Positions 36,029-43,815 of a stretch of DNA of 64,000 bases are shown here, in pieces. The DNA is taken from the NCBI GenBank assembly GCA_964645775.1, contig CAZYBU010000012.1:13020-77019 (forward strand), given 5' to 3'. The notes under the pieces are model-generated. The model was not told the DNA's origin. It made no database searches and was given only the letters and a program-made list of their open reading frames with translations. Both the position numbers and the translations under genes were made by a program. How positions within the stretch are numbered: position 1 is the first letter of the stretch; each line of letters opens with the position of its first letter. The stretch comes from CAZYBU01 sp964645775 (lineage in GTDB: Bacteria; Spirochaetota; UBA4802; UBA5550).

Positions 36029-36325
36029 CCTTCCTCCCTTTCTCGAAAAGTGGACCCGACGGCCGGGTGAGTCAATTATTTATTTATTGTTACTCTTTTG
36101 GATGATCCATTTATAGCGCAAAGGCGAAAGCGGCCAATAAGATTGTTTGCCTGAACAGACGTCCAGGTGATTTTTCTTCTGTAATGGAAAAGGTCTCAGT
36201 GATCTCCGGTAAAGGGAGAGAAGACTTCCCCGATAATATCAGCACCGTCTCACAGCCTCTGCAAGGTGTGTATCCGGGAAAACTATCCAGAGCACGCCGA
36301 TTTCACCGATTTGAAGGAGGAGTGA
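36029..36325 (-). other. Intergenic spacer between selA and selB
   Basis: This 297-bp stretch has no supportable gene. The selA frame continues after its TGA stop for 25 codons to a second TGA. The spacer contains an AT-rich run just before selB and could hold a selB promoter, but I see no clear -35/-10 pair. Confidence 0.4.
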
Positions 36326-37681
36326 TCAGCCCAGAACAAGGGGGATAATCTCTTTTAAATCAGATAGGTCTTTATCCAGGAGGGTCATGCCGTTCAGGGT
36401 AAAGGTGTCGTTTTCCACGCGACCCACGACCGGTACCCGGGCATTGAGGAATGAACGATAAAGCCTGTCAGCCGGTATTTTGTCGGAATGGATGCGGAGG
36501 GAAACGCTTTCTATTTCACTTCCCGGCAGGGCGCCCCCTCCGATGGTTGCCACGGAGGGTATTCGTTCAAGGCCTGGAACGCCCTTCAGAGAACGAAGGA
36601 TACGATCAATCCGTCTCCTTGAAAGGTCTTTGCCCTGGCGGATCATATTCCGGACTGGAAGTTTCTGTTCTTCGTTGTTGGCATAAAGAAGAAGGACCTC
36701 TTGCAGAATATAATAGGTTATCCGGTCTACACGGATCATCCGCATCAGGGGATTGGAGCGAAGCTGTCGGATGAACTCTCGTTGTCCTGCTATGATTCCC
36801 GCCTGGCATCCACCCAAAAGCTTGTCCCCGCTGAAACAGACGAGGTCTGCGCCGTCTTTAACTTCCCTTGTGACCGTGGGTTCTTCTCCCGGAAGGTCCG
36901 GATCTTCAATAATGTTTCCGCTCCCCATGTCCCGGACCAGGAGGGTCCCTTCACTCTTCAGGCCGGCGAGTTCTCTCAGAGAGGGGTGAGAAGTGAAACC
37001 TCCCTGGAAGAAATTTGATCTGTGAGCAGAGAAGATCATGGCCGTCTCTTCATCCAGGGCATCACTGTAGTCTTTGAGAGTGGTTATGTTTGTGGTACCC
37101 ACTTCCACCATCCTGGCCCCGCTCCGCTCCATGATGTCAGGGATACGGAATCCTCCGCCGATCTGAATAAGCTCTCCCCGGGATACCAGGACAGGTTTTT
37201 CCCGGGCAAAATGGTTCAGGATCAGAAATACCGAGGATGCGTTATTGTTAACGATCAGTGCGTCCTCGGCCCCGGTAAGGAGGGAAATCAACTCCTCGGC
37301 AAAACCGCCCCGTTTTCCCCTCTGACCTTCGGGTATGTAGTATTCAAGGTTGCAGTATCCGCTCCCCAGCTCAGCGAGTTCCCTGAGGAGTTCTTCAGGC
37401 AGGGGGGAGCGGCCCAGGTTGGTGTGAATCAGGACACCGGTCCCGTTAATGACCCTCTGGAGTCGTTCCCTCACCTTTATGCGGCACTTTTCGAGAATCA
37501 TCTTCCGGAGATGATCCGCATTCAGGTCTTTCCCCTCCAGGAGACGGGCACGGTACTCTTCCACCGATGAGCGTATTATCCCGACCAGTATGGGATGTCC
37601 CAGGCGGGCGCGAAAGGTAAGGATCTCCTTTTCCTGGAGGAGTTGTTCCACCTGGGGAATGGAGCGGAGCCTGTCATTCAT
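36326..37681 (-). CDS. selA: L-seryl-tRNA(Sec) selenium transferase SelA
   Basis: A 451-residue PLP enzyme that converts Ser-tRNA(Sec) to Sec-tRNA(Sec) with selenophosphate. It has the N-terminal SIPQVEQLLQEKE, GTGVLIHTNLGRSPLP, NNNASSVFLILN and the PLP-lysine motif FSGDKLLGGCQAG. I start it at the ATG at 37681; the open frame continues upstream through the tRNA-Sec gene, so longer starts are not credible, although an ATG at 37702 is possible. It follows tRNA-Sec by about 20 bp, so all Sec-decoding parts except SelD lie together. selD is not in the window. Confidence 0.93.
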   Translation of the reverse strand: MNDRLRSIPQVEQLLQEKEILTFRARLGHPILVGIIRSSVEEYRARLLEGKDLNADHLRKMILEKCRIKVRERLQRVINGTGVLIHTNLGRSPLPEELLRELAELGSGYCNLEYYIPEGQRGKRGGFAEELISLLTGAEDALIVNNNASSVFLILNHFAREKPVLVSRGELIQIGGGFRIPDIMERSGARMVEVGTTNITTLKDYSDALDEETAMIFSAHRSNFFQGGFTSHPSLRELAGLKSEGTLLVRDMGSGNIIEDPDLPGEEPTVTREVKDGADLVCFSGDKLLGGCQAGIIAGQREFIRQLRSNPLMRMIRVDRITYYILQEVLLLYANNEEQKLPVRNMIRQGKDLSRRRIDRILRSLKGVPGLERIPSVATIGGGALPGSEIESVSLRIHSDKIPADRLYRSFLNARVPVVGRVENDTFTLNGMTLLDKDLSDLKEIIPLVLG

Positions 37682-37703
37682 GGTTTTTTTTACCCATGTC
37701 ATG

Positions 37704-37792
37704 CGGAAGGAGCAGGAATCGAACCTGCCGCTGCACTCGGTACAGCCTACGGTTTTGAAGACCGCGGGGACCACCAGATCCCATCCACTTCC
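37704..37792 (-). tRNA. selC: tRNA-Sec (anticodon TCA)
   Basis: On the minus strand an 89-nt sequence folds as tRNA-Sec: 5' GGAAG, D stem GGGA/TCCC, anticodon stem CGGT/ACCG with loop CTTCAAA (anticodon TCA), a long variable arm (7-bp stem GCTGTAC/GTGCAGC, loop CGA), T stem GCAGG/CCTGC with loop TTCGATT, and G73. The bases agree with E. coli selC at many sites. Beyond five acceptor pairs the sixth is a U-C mismatch, so the usual 8-bp acceptor stem is imperfect. CCA is not encoded. It lies directly upstream of selA. Confidence 0.9.
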
Positions 37793-37855
37793 CTTTTTTG
37801 CAAAAGAATAGTATATGGGTCGACACTGTCAAACAGTATTGTGTTCAGAGGAGCA

Positions 37856-38443
37856 TCATTCCCTGAGGGTGTTGTATTCATCCATCCTGAGGATGGAACA
37901 TTCCGCTGAAAATCCGGCGGGAGAAATTCCAACAGCCTGGATGAACCGTGCCCAGTAGTTAACCTGCGCGGATGTGACGGCGAGGATGACCATCTCCCGT
38001 TCCGTAAAGGTTTCTTTTAATGAGTCTATCAGTTGCCGGGGAAAGACCAGGGGCGTGGAACTGCTGGCACGGGCGTAACGTATTGCCAGCTTTTCTTCCG
38101 GTGAAAAGGAATCTGTCTTCTCGATATCGTGTCGCCCCTGGAGGGTCTCGATTTCAGCGTCGGTGATGCCGTGTCCTTTGAATTCTGCGGAGTTCATGTC
38201 GATGCAGAAGGTGCAGGATACCTCTATGGAGACCTGCATGCGAACAAGCTTCAGAAGACGGGGCGCGCATTTTCCTTCACCGTGGGAGACAAGGCTTTCC
38301 ATGATTCCGGAACTTATGGCAGCTCTCGGGTACCAGGAGAGGACTCTCGCGGGCAGCATTCGTTTACCCGTGATCTTCTCAGAGAGCCAGATAAAGGGGC
38401 GGAGAAGAAAAGGAAGGGGATTGGGTGGATTGATATAGGCCAT
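37856..38443 (-). CDS. Carboxymuconolactone decarboxylase family protein (AhpD-like)
   Basis: A 195-residue helical protein of the CMD/AhpD superfamily. The active-site region reads VSCTFCIDMNSAEFKGHG, with the CxxC pair kept and Asn at the position where the AhpD His usually lies; this variant is common in the wider family. Such proteins act as thiol peroxidase partners or lactone decarboxylases. It lies about 60 bp beyond the 5' end of tRNA-Sec on the same strand, with no clear link to it, and is divergent from larE. Confidence 0.8.
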   Translation of the reverse strand: MAYINPPNPLPFLLRPFIWLSEKITGKRMLPARVLSWYPRAAISSGIMESLVSHGEGKCAPRLLKLVRMQVSIEVSCTFCIDMNSAEFKGHGITDAEIETLQGRHDIEKTDSFSPEEKLAIRYARASSSTPLVFPRQLIDSLKETFTEREMVILAVTSAQVNYWARFIQAVGISPAGFSAECSILRMDEYNTLRE

Positions 38444-38523
38444 CGAGTTTCTCCTGATATTGAAAAATTCTTTGACGGGATATGTATATCACCATCTATC
38501 ATGGTCCCGTGAAAGAGACAACC

Positions 38524-39330
38524 ATGAAAAAGGCGGATCAATGCCGCCAGATCATATCGGGTCATCCGTCCGTGCTTGTTGCCCTGTCTGGAGGGGTGGA
38601 CAGTTCCGTGTTGCTTGCCCTGGCCGCGGAGAGTTCTGATTTGTGCGGGGCCGTGACAGTGGTCTCCGATTTTATCACCCGGGATGACCTGAACTATTCA
38701 GAAAAGGTGGCCCGCTCTCTGGGCGTTCCCCATGAGATCATAACCCTGGATATTCTTGCCGTGGATGAGGTTTCCCGTAACGATGGGGACCGGTGTTATC
38801 ACTGCAAGCATCATATGTTCCGGGCTATCCTTTCCCTCGCGAAGGAGAAGGGGTACGCCCGGGTCCTGGAGGGGAGCAACGTCGATGACAGGAGTGAGTA
38901 CCGTCCTGGCATGAGGGCACTGAAAGACCTTAAGATAGAGAGCCCTTTCCTGGAAGCGGGCATGGGCAAGGATGAACTCCGGGAACTGGCCCGAAACTAT
39001 GACCTTCCGGCCGCGGACAGACCATCCTCCCCCTGCCTGGCCACGCGTATTTCCCACCAGGAGCAGATAACCCTCTCCTCGCTGGCCATGGTCAGGGAGG
39101 CCGAGGATTTCATGGCAGAGCAGGGTTACACAACCTTCCGGGTGCGTAAACACGGGGGCTGCGCCCGCGTAGAGGTTCCCCCGGATGATATGGAACGCCT
39201 GATAAGAGAACGTTTGTCCCTGATTGAGAACATGGAAAAGTTCGGTTTTGATCATGTGGCCCTGGATCTTCACGGTTACCGGAGGGGAAGCATGGAACAG
39301 ACTCTGGAGGATGAAAGCGATGCAACGTGA
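38524..39330 (+). CDS. larE: LarE, ATP-dependent sacrificial sulfur transferase
   Basis: A 268-residue PP-loop protein that adenylates and thiolates pyridinium dicarboxylate in making the nickel-pincer nucleotide cofactor. It has VLVALSGGVDSSVLLALA, the YARVLEGSNVDDRSEYRPG region, and SPCLATRI. In the last motif the Cys of PCLATR is the likely sulfur donor seen in some LarE types, or in [4Fe-4S] versions a cluster ligand; which type this is I cannot decide. I use the ATG at 38524, which leaves a family-like N-terminus, over one 14 codons upstream. It overlaps larB by 11 bp. Confidence 0.9.
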   Translation: MKKADQCRQIISGHPSVLVALSGGVDSSVLLALAAESSDLCGAVTVVSDFITRDDLNYSEKVARSLGVPHEIITLDILAVDEVSRNDGDRCYHCKHHMFRAILSLAKEKGYARVLEGSNVDDRSEYRPGMRALKDLKIESPFLEAGMGKDELRELARNYDLPAADRPSSPCLATRISHQEQITLSSLAMVREAEDFMAEQGYTTFRVRKHGGCARVEVPPDDMERLIRERLSLIENMEKFGFDHVALDLHGYRRGSMEQTLEDESDAT

Positions 39331-40072
39331 ACGTCTTACCAAACTTCTGAACAGGGTCTCCGCTGGTGAACTTTCTCCGGAAGAGGCCCTCAAGCAGTTG
39401 GGGAATCTTTACTTTGACGACATCGGTTTCGCCCGTATAGATAATCACCGTTCGGTCCGAACCGGCTTTCCCGAGGTCATATTCTGCCAGGGAAAGACCG
39501 TTGACCAGGTTCGGACCATCGTATCACGCATGAAGGAATACACGGACACCATCATGGCCACCCGGGCCACGGAGGAGATGTACAGGGCCGTAGTTAAAGA
39601 CGGCCATGAGCCGGTCTGGCATCCGGAGGGAAGGATCATCCTTGTGGGAAGAGAACAGGATCCGGTAGGTGAAGAGGCTGTCCTGGTAGTAACGGCCGGG
39701 ACGGCCGACCTTCCCGTGGCCGAGGAGGCGCTCATTACGGCAAGAATTATGGGAAACCGGGTAGAGCGGCTCTATGACGCGGGAGTGGCCGGTATCCATC
39801 GTCTTCTTTCAAGCATGGAAAGGATCCGCAGCGCCGGCGTCCTCGTCGTTGTGGCCGGTATGGACGGCGCCCTGCCGAGCGTTATTGGCGGACTTGTATC
39901 GGTACCTGTTATTGCGGTCCCTACCAGCGTGGGGTATGGGGCCGGTTCCGGGGGCATTGCTCCTCTGCTCACCATGCTGAACAGTTGCGCTCCCGGGGTT
40001 ACCGTGGTAAACATTGACAACGGTTTCGGCGCCGGTTACGCCGCCAGCCTCATTAACCGGCGGGGCGCCTGA
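39320..40072 (+). CDS. larB: LarB, pyridinium-3,5-bisthiocarboxylate synthesis carboxylase
   Basis: A 250-residue protein with a PurE-like C-terminal domain; LarB carboxylates nicotinic acid adenine dinucleotide at the first step of nickel-pincer cofactor synthesis. Motifs include EALKQLGNLYFDDIGFARID, GFPEVIFCQGKT, TAGTADLPVAEEA and GMDGALPSVIGGLV with VPTSVGYG. The ATG at 39320 is best because GGAGG lies 9 bases upstream; an ATG at 39311 abuts the GGAGG. It overlaps larE and is followed one base later by larC. Confidence 0.93.
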   Translation: MQRERLTKLLNRVSAGELSPEEALKQLGNLYFDDIGFARIDNHRSVRTGFPEVIFCQGKTVDQVRTIVSRMKEYTDTIMATRATEEMYRAVVKDGHEPVWHPEGRIILVGREQDPVGEEAVLVVTAGTADLPVAEEALITARIMGNRVERLYDAGVAGIHRLLSSMERIRSAGVLVVVAGMDGALPSVIGGLVSVPVIAVPTSVGYGAGSGGIAPLLTMLNSCAPGVTVVNIDNGFGAGYAASLINRRGA

Positions 40073-40073
40073 A

Positions 40074-41240
40074 ATGAAAATTGCATACCTGGACTGCATC
40101 GGCGGAATCAGCGGTGACATGACCCTGGCCGCCCTCATAGACGCCGGTTGCCCGCTGGAATTTTTGAAAGGGGAACTTCAAAAACTTCCCCTGGAAGGCT
40201 ATTCCCTTGAGAGCCGGGAAGAAATGAAGGGAAACCTGCGGGTTACCCGCTTTAAGGTCATCACCGGGGAGGATCCTCCCCACAGGGCCTTGACGGATAT
40301 TCTTAACCTGATCCGAAATTCTACTCTATCGGACCGGGTAAAAAATGATGGTGAAGGTATATTCCGGCTCCTGGCGCGGGCCGAGGGGAAGATCCATAAT
40401 TTGCCGGAAGAAGAGGTCCACTTCCACGAGGTGGGAGCCGTGGATTCCATTGTTGATATAGTGGGTACGGCCATAGCTTTTGAATACCTTCAGATCGAAA
40501 AGGTCTTTTGCTCACCCCTGAAACTGGGCAGGGGAACGACCCGTTCACGGCATGGAGTGATCCCGGTTCCCGTTCCGGCTGTAATGGAACTGATTAAAGG
40601 CGTTCCGGTTGAGCCTACAGATATTCGGCAGGAACTAACGACACCCACAGGAGCAGCCCTGGCGGTCTACTACGCAAACGGTTTTTCCATGCCCGCCATG
40701 AAAATCACTGCCATGGGTTACGGAGGCGGGAGCCGGGAACACGAGCTGCCGAATATGGTACGGATAGTTATCGGTACCGAAGAGGGAGAAAGGGATGAGG
40801 TGACGGTCATCGAAACTACCATCGATGATATGAACCCTGAGTGGGGAGAACATATTATGGACCTGCTTTTCGAAGCGGGAGCCCTGGACGTTACCTTCGT
40901 GCCTGTTATCATGAAAAAATCGAGACCCGCGTTCCAGGTGACAGTCGTTTCTGCGCCGGGGATGAGGGAAGATATGATAGAAATACTATTTCGGGAATCG
41001 ACCACGGCCGGGGTCCGCTATATGAACATGAAGAGGACCACCCTGAATCGTCAGGTTCATATCCTGGAGACGGAATTCGGCTCCGTGGAAGTGAAAGTTT
41101 TGGCTGATGGAGTTACGGTTTCTCCGGAATACGCGAGCTGTCGAAAAAAGGCCCTGGAGAAGAACGTTCCCCTGAAGAACGTATATTGGGCGGCTTTCAG
41201 GGCCTGGGAGAAGAGAGCCCCGGGAGAAGGAGATGAGTAA
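40074..41240 (+). CDS. larC: LarC, nickel insertion protein
   Basis: A 388-residue cyclometallase that inserts nickel into the pincer cofactor using CTP. It starts KIAYLDCIGGISGDMTLAAL, has VHFHEVGAVDSIVDIVGTA and SRHGVIPVPVPAVMEL, and in the C-terminal part VIETTIDDMNPEWGEHIMD. In lactobacilli LarC is made by a programmed frameshift; here it is one continuous frame. It overlaps cobO by 8 bp. No larA (lactate racemase) or larD is in the window. Confidence 0.93.
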   Translation: MKIAYLDCIGGISGDMTLAALIDAGCPLEFLKGELQKLPLEGYSLESREEMKGNLRVTRFKVITGEDPPHRALTDILNLIRNSTLSDRVKNDGEGIFRLLARAEGKIHNLPEEEVHFHEVGAVDSIVDIVGTAIAFEYLQIEKVFCSPLKLGRGTTRSRHGVIPVPVPAVMELIKGVPVEPTDIRQELTTPTGAALAVYYANGFSMPAMKITAMGYGGGSREHELPNMVRIVIGTEEGERDEVTVIETTIDDMNPEWGEHIMDLLFEAGALDVTFVPVIMKKSRPAFQVTVVSAPGMREDMIEILFRESTTAGVRYMNMKRTTLNRQVHILETEFGSVEVKVLADGVTVSPEYASCRKKALEKNVPLKNVYWAAFRAWEKRAPGEGDE

Positions 41241-41754
41241 CCACGGATACCTCCATATCTATACCGGGGATGGCAAAGGAAAGACCACGGCTGCCCTGGG
41301 TCTTATTCTCAGGGCCCTGGGGCGGGGCTGGAGTGTGGCCCTGGCCCAGTTTTTAAAGGGCCGGGAGACGGGTGAAATGCTGGCTCTGGAGGGCTTCGGT
41401 AATCTGATCCTCCACCGGCAGTTTGGGGATAAGAATTTTTTTGTGTCCGGTGCAAACCGACGGAGGCACAGGGAGAGGGCCCTTGAAGGGCTTACATGGG
41501 CCTCCTCCGTGATAAAGGACGGTGTCCGATTATTGGTCATGGACGAGGTGGTTACCGCCCTGGAGCTGGGACTGATAGAAAGGATAGAACTGGAAGATAT
41601 CCTCGATAACCGGCCAATGGAGATGGAACTTGTCCTCACCGGCAGGGGAATGCCTGACTGGCTGTTCCGAAGGAGCGATTTGGTTACCGAAATGATTTCC
41701 CGGAAACATTATTTCGAAAAGGGCGTGGATGCCAGGGAAGGAATCGAATTCTGA
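41233..41754 (+). CDS. cobO: Corrinoid adenosyltransferase, CobA/CobO/BtuR family
   Basis: A 173-residue ATP:cob(I)alamin adenosyltransferase. The P-loop is TGDGKGKTTAALGLILRALG, followed by VALAQFLKGRETGE, LVMDEVVTALELGLI and the final VLTGRGMPDWL. All residues expected of a working enzyme are visible. It forms the 3' part of the lar operon (overlap of 8 bp with larC and one base with the next gene), which is unexpected because nickel-pincer synthesis does not need cobalamin. It may simply serve general B12 salvage. Confidence 0.9.
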   Translation: MSNHGYLHIYTGDGKGKTTAALGLILRALGRGWSVALAQFLKGRETGEMLALEGFGNLILHRQFGDKNFFVSGANRRRHRERALEGLTWASSVIKDGVRLLVMDEVVTALELGLIERIELEDILDNRPMEMELVLTGRGMPDWLFRRSDLVTEMISRKHYFEKGVDAREGIEF

Positions 41755-43244
41755 TGCGAAAAGGAGCGTCCCTTTTTATTATATATCTTTTCATATCGAT
41801 TCCTCTTATGGCAGGGGAACCTCTGGTCGGTATCCTGGGCATAGACCAGAACAGTCCACGCACGGTCTCCATCGCCTACAGCCTGACCACTCATCTTGAG
41901 AACATCATGAATACGGCCGGTGTCTTTGAAGTCATGGATTCGGCTTCTCTTATTGAACAGATGAAAAAGTTCAACTGTTCAGATGAGACCTGCCAGATTC
42001 GATACGCCCGGAGTGCCGAAATGGATATGTTTATCCGGGGGCGGGTTGAAGACCGTGGAGATGAGCTGGTCATCATACTGCAGGGTCACGGTATAGGTCT
42101 GCCTTACCACGGTTCCGTAATCTACCGGTACAGGGTCGTTCTGGAGACAAGTGGTGGTCTTGACGCACAGCAGTACAGCTATCTTGCCGAGGAACACGCG
42201 GGACGTTTTCTTACCGGTCTCATGAAACGGTACAGGCGGCCTGTCCCCCTGGTGGAGGAAAGAGGTCAATACCGGATCGACTGGAAAAAAGGCTTTTCCG
42301 GGGAAGTAAGGGTCTATGCCGTCAGGGAAAGCAGGGAACAGAGCATGGAGGATGTCCGCCACCTGGGAAGCTTCCAGGCCCGTTCCAATTACATCGATCT
42401 TCAGAAGAGTGAGCTTAAAAATAATGAGAAACCTTTTGTATACCAGCGGTTCAATTCAAAGGCAGAGTGGCTTGCCGGCCTCCTGAGGGGCAGAAAGGAG
42501 GAAATTGTCTTTGGTAAACCGAAGTACCTGGAGTCTCTCTACACCCTGCTGCTGTCGCCGGTAGCCAGTGCCACTATGCCGATTTCCGCGCCCATTCTTT
42601 ATTATCGGGCCTCGGACTGGGAGGGAATGGGTCTCTGGATGCTAAACACACCCTTCTATATCTATCTTGAGATAGCAGGATGGACCCGTTTTGCTCCAAC
42701 CTATCGGAAAAAGCATAAGGACCTGAGCCGGGAGATCAAGGCGGGTACCGCCTTTACATGGTACCTCTTTTTCGCGGGAGGCGTCTCTCACATGGTGGAC
42801 GCTCTGGCCCATAACGGTCTGGAGGAGGCTTCACGTTTTAAGGGTGATAATTTCTTCCTCGGCAATGATCTTACGGCAGGTTATCTGGCCCTGGTGGCCG
42901 GAGGCGCCGGCCATTTTTACCGGGGAAGCCGTCTATGGGGATATATCTATTATCATGCCAACAATATCCTGCTCTTTCTTACTATGAGGGAACTTTACAG
43001 AACCGAAAGGTGGGACTCCGGCCAGGGAAAGTATATTAAGGATAAGAGAGACAGAACACTGGGATTCGTTCTCCTTGGCGCCTACGGGTTGCTGAAAATA
43101 GGGGAGGTTATACACGCCGTCCTCATGCCCGACAGGATATCGAGCGGCAGGGTCGCGGAAGATGATTTTACAATCGAACCCTGGCTTTCCGGTGATGAAA
43201 ACCTTGACATGAGATACGGGGTGAGATTCAGTTACCGTTTTTAA
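41754..43244 (+). CDS. Exported multi-pass membrane protein (paralogue A)
   Basis: A 496-residue protein with a signal peptide (residues 1-20, ending PLMAGE), an extracytoplasmic alpha/beta domain of about 120 residues (VGILGIDQNSPRTVSIAYSL, with two Cys in CSDETCQ) resembling CsgG/TolB-N-like domains, and a C-terminal half with several hydrophobic segments (LLSPVASATMPISAP, LFFAGGVSHMV, FVLLGAYGLLKIGE) similar to DUF5683-type membrane regions. The same layout recurs in the gene at 43816. Function unknown. Its start overlaps the cobO stop. Confidence 0.55.
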   Translation: MRKGASLFIIYLFISIPLMAGEPLVGILGIDQNSPRTVSIAYSLTTHLENIMNTAGVFEVMDSASLIEQMKKFNCSDETCQIRYARSAEMDMFIRGRVEDRGDELVIILQGHGIGLPYHGSVIYRYRVVLETSGGLDAQQYSYLAEEHAGRFLTGLMKRYRRPVPLVEERGQYRIDWKKGFSGEVRVYAVRESREQSMEDVRHLGSFQARSNYIDLQKSELKNNEKPFVYQRFNSKAEWLAGLLRGRKEEIVFGKPKYLESLYTLLLSPVASATMPISAPILYYRASDWEGMGLWMLNTPFYIYLEIAGWTRFAPTYRKKHKDLSREIKAGTAFTWYLFFAGGVSHMVDALAHNGLEEASRFKGDNFFLGNDLTAGYLALVAGGAGHFYRGSRLWGYIYYHANNILLFLTMRELYRTERWDSGQGKYIKDKRDRTLGFVLLGAYGLLKIGEVIHAVLMPDRISSGRVAEDDFTIEPWLSGDENLDMRYGVRFSYRF

Positions 43245-43331
43245 ATTTTCAGGATCTTTATATTTTTCTGATCAGAAACGGTATCTTCCGGCATAGAAGA
43301 TGAAAAATCGGTAAGGAGTTAGAATACGATA

Positions 43332-43814
43332 ATGAAGAAGTTAAAACGAATCGGACTGGTGGCCCACGACAACCGGAAGAAAGACCTGATCGAGTGGGTG
43401 GAATGGAATTTTGAGAAACTGATGAACCATAAGATCATCTGTACAGGCACCACAGGTAACCTGGTAGAGAAAGCGATTCAGATAAAACTGGACCAGGAGG
43501 AAAGACCGGAAACCATTGAAATAAGGAAGATGAAATCCGGCCCCCTGGGCGGAGACCAGCAGCTGGGGGCACTCATTGCCGAGGGAAAGATCGATATCCT
43601 GATATTCTTGTGGGACCCCATGGAGCCGCAGCCGCACGATGTGGATGTGAAAGCCCTTCTCCGGATCGCCGTCCTTTATAATATCCCCACGGCGAACAAC
43701 CGGTCAACGGCGGATTTTCTGATATCCTCACATCTACTGGATGAGCCCTACAAACCTGTTATAAAGAACTACTCTAATTACCTGACCAGGTTTAAGGAAT
43801 CTTCCAGGAGTTGA
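43332..43814 (+). CDS. mgsA: Methylglyoxal synthase
   Basis: A 160-residue enzyme that converts dihydroxyacetone phosphate to methylglyoxal, a bypass of lower glycolysis under phosphate limitation. It has GLVAHDNRKKDLIEWVEWN, TGTTG, MKSGPLGGDQQLGALIAEG with the catalytic Asp, and LWDPMEPQPHDVDVKALLR with the phosphate-binding region. Length is normal. It lies 87 bp after one membrane paralogue and 1 bp before the other, an unusual setting. Confidence 0.94.
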   Translation: MKKLKRIGLVAHDNRKKDLIEWVEWNFEKLMNHKIICTGTTGNLVEKAIQIKLDQEERPETIEIRKMKSGPLGGDQQLGALIAEGKIDILIFLWDPMEPQPHDVDVKALLRIAVLYNIPTANNRSTADFLISSHLLDEPYKPVIKNYSNYLTRFKESSRS

Positions 43815-43815
43815 T

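Noticed and set aside
36029..36325. Selenium-linked DUF3343-like small protein, possibly with an in-frame UGA, between selA and selB
   Set aside because: A short stretch (IVFPDTHLAEAVRR) is suggestive, but it has no start codon, lies in the selA frame after its stop, and is soon out of resemblance. No SECIS-like hairpin follows the UGA.
37682..37774. N-terminal extension of SelA through the tRNA-Sec gene
   Set aside because: The open frame exists only because it crosses tRNA-Sec; the translated part does not resemble SelA, and the ATG at 37681 fits the family start.
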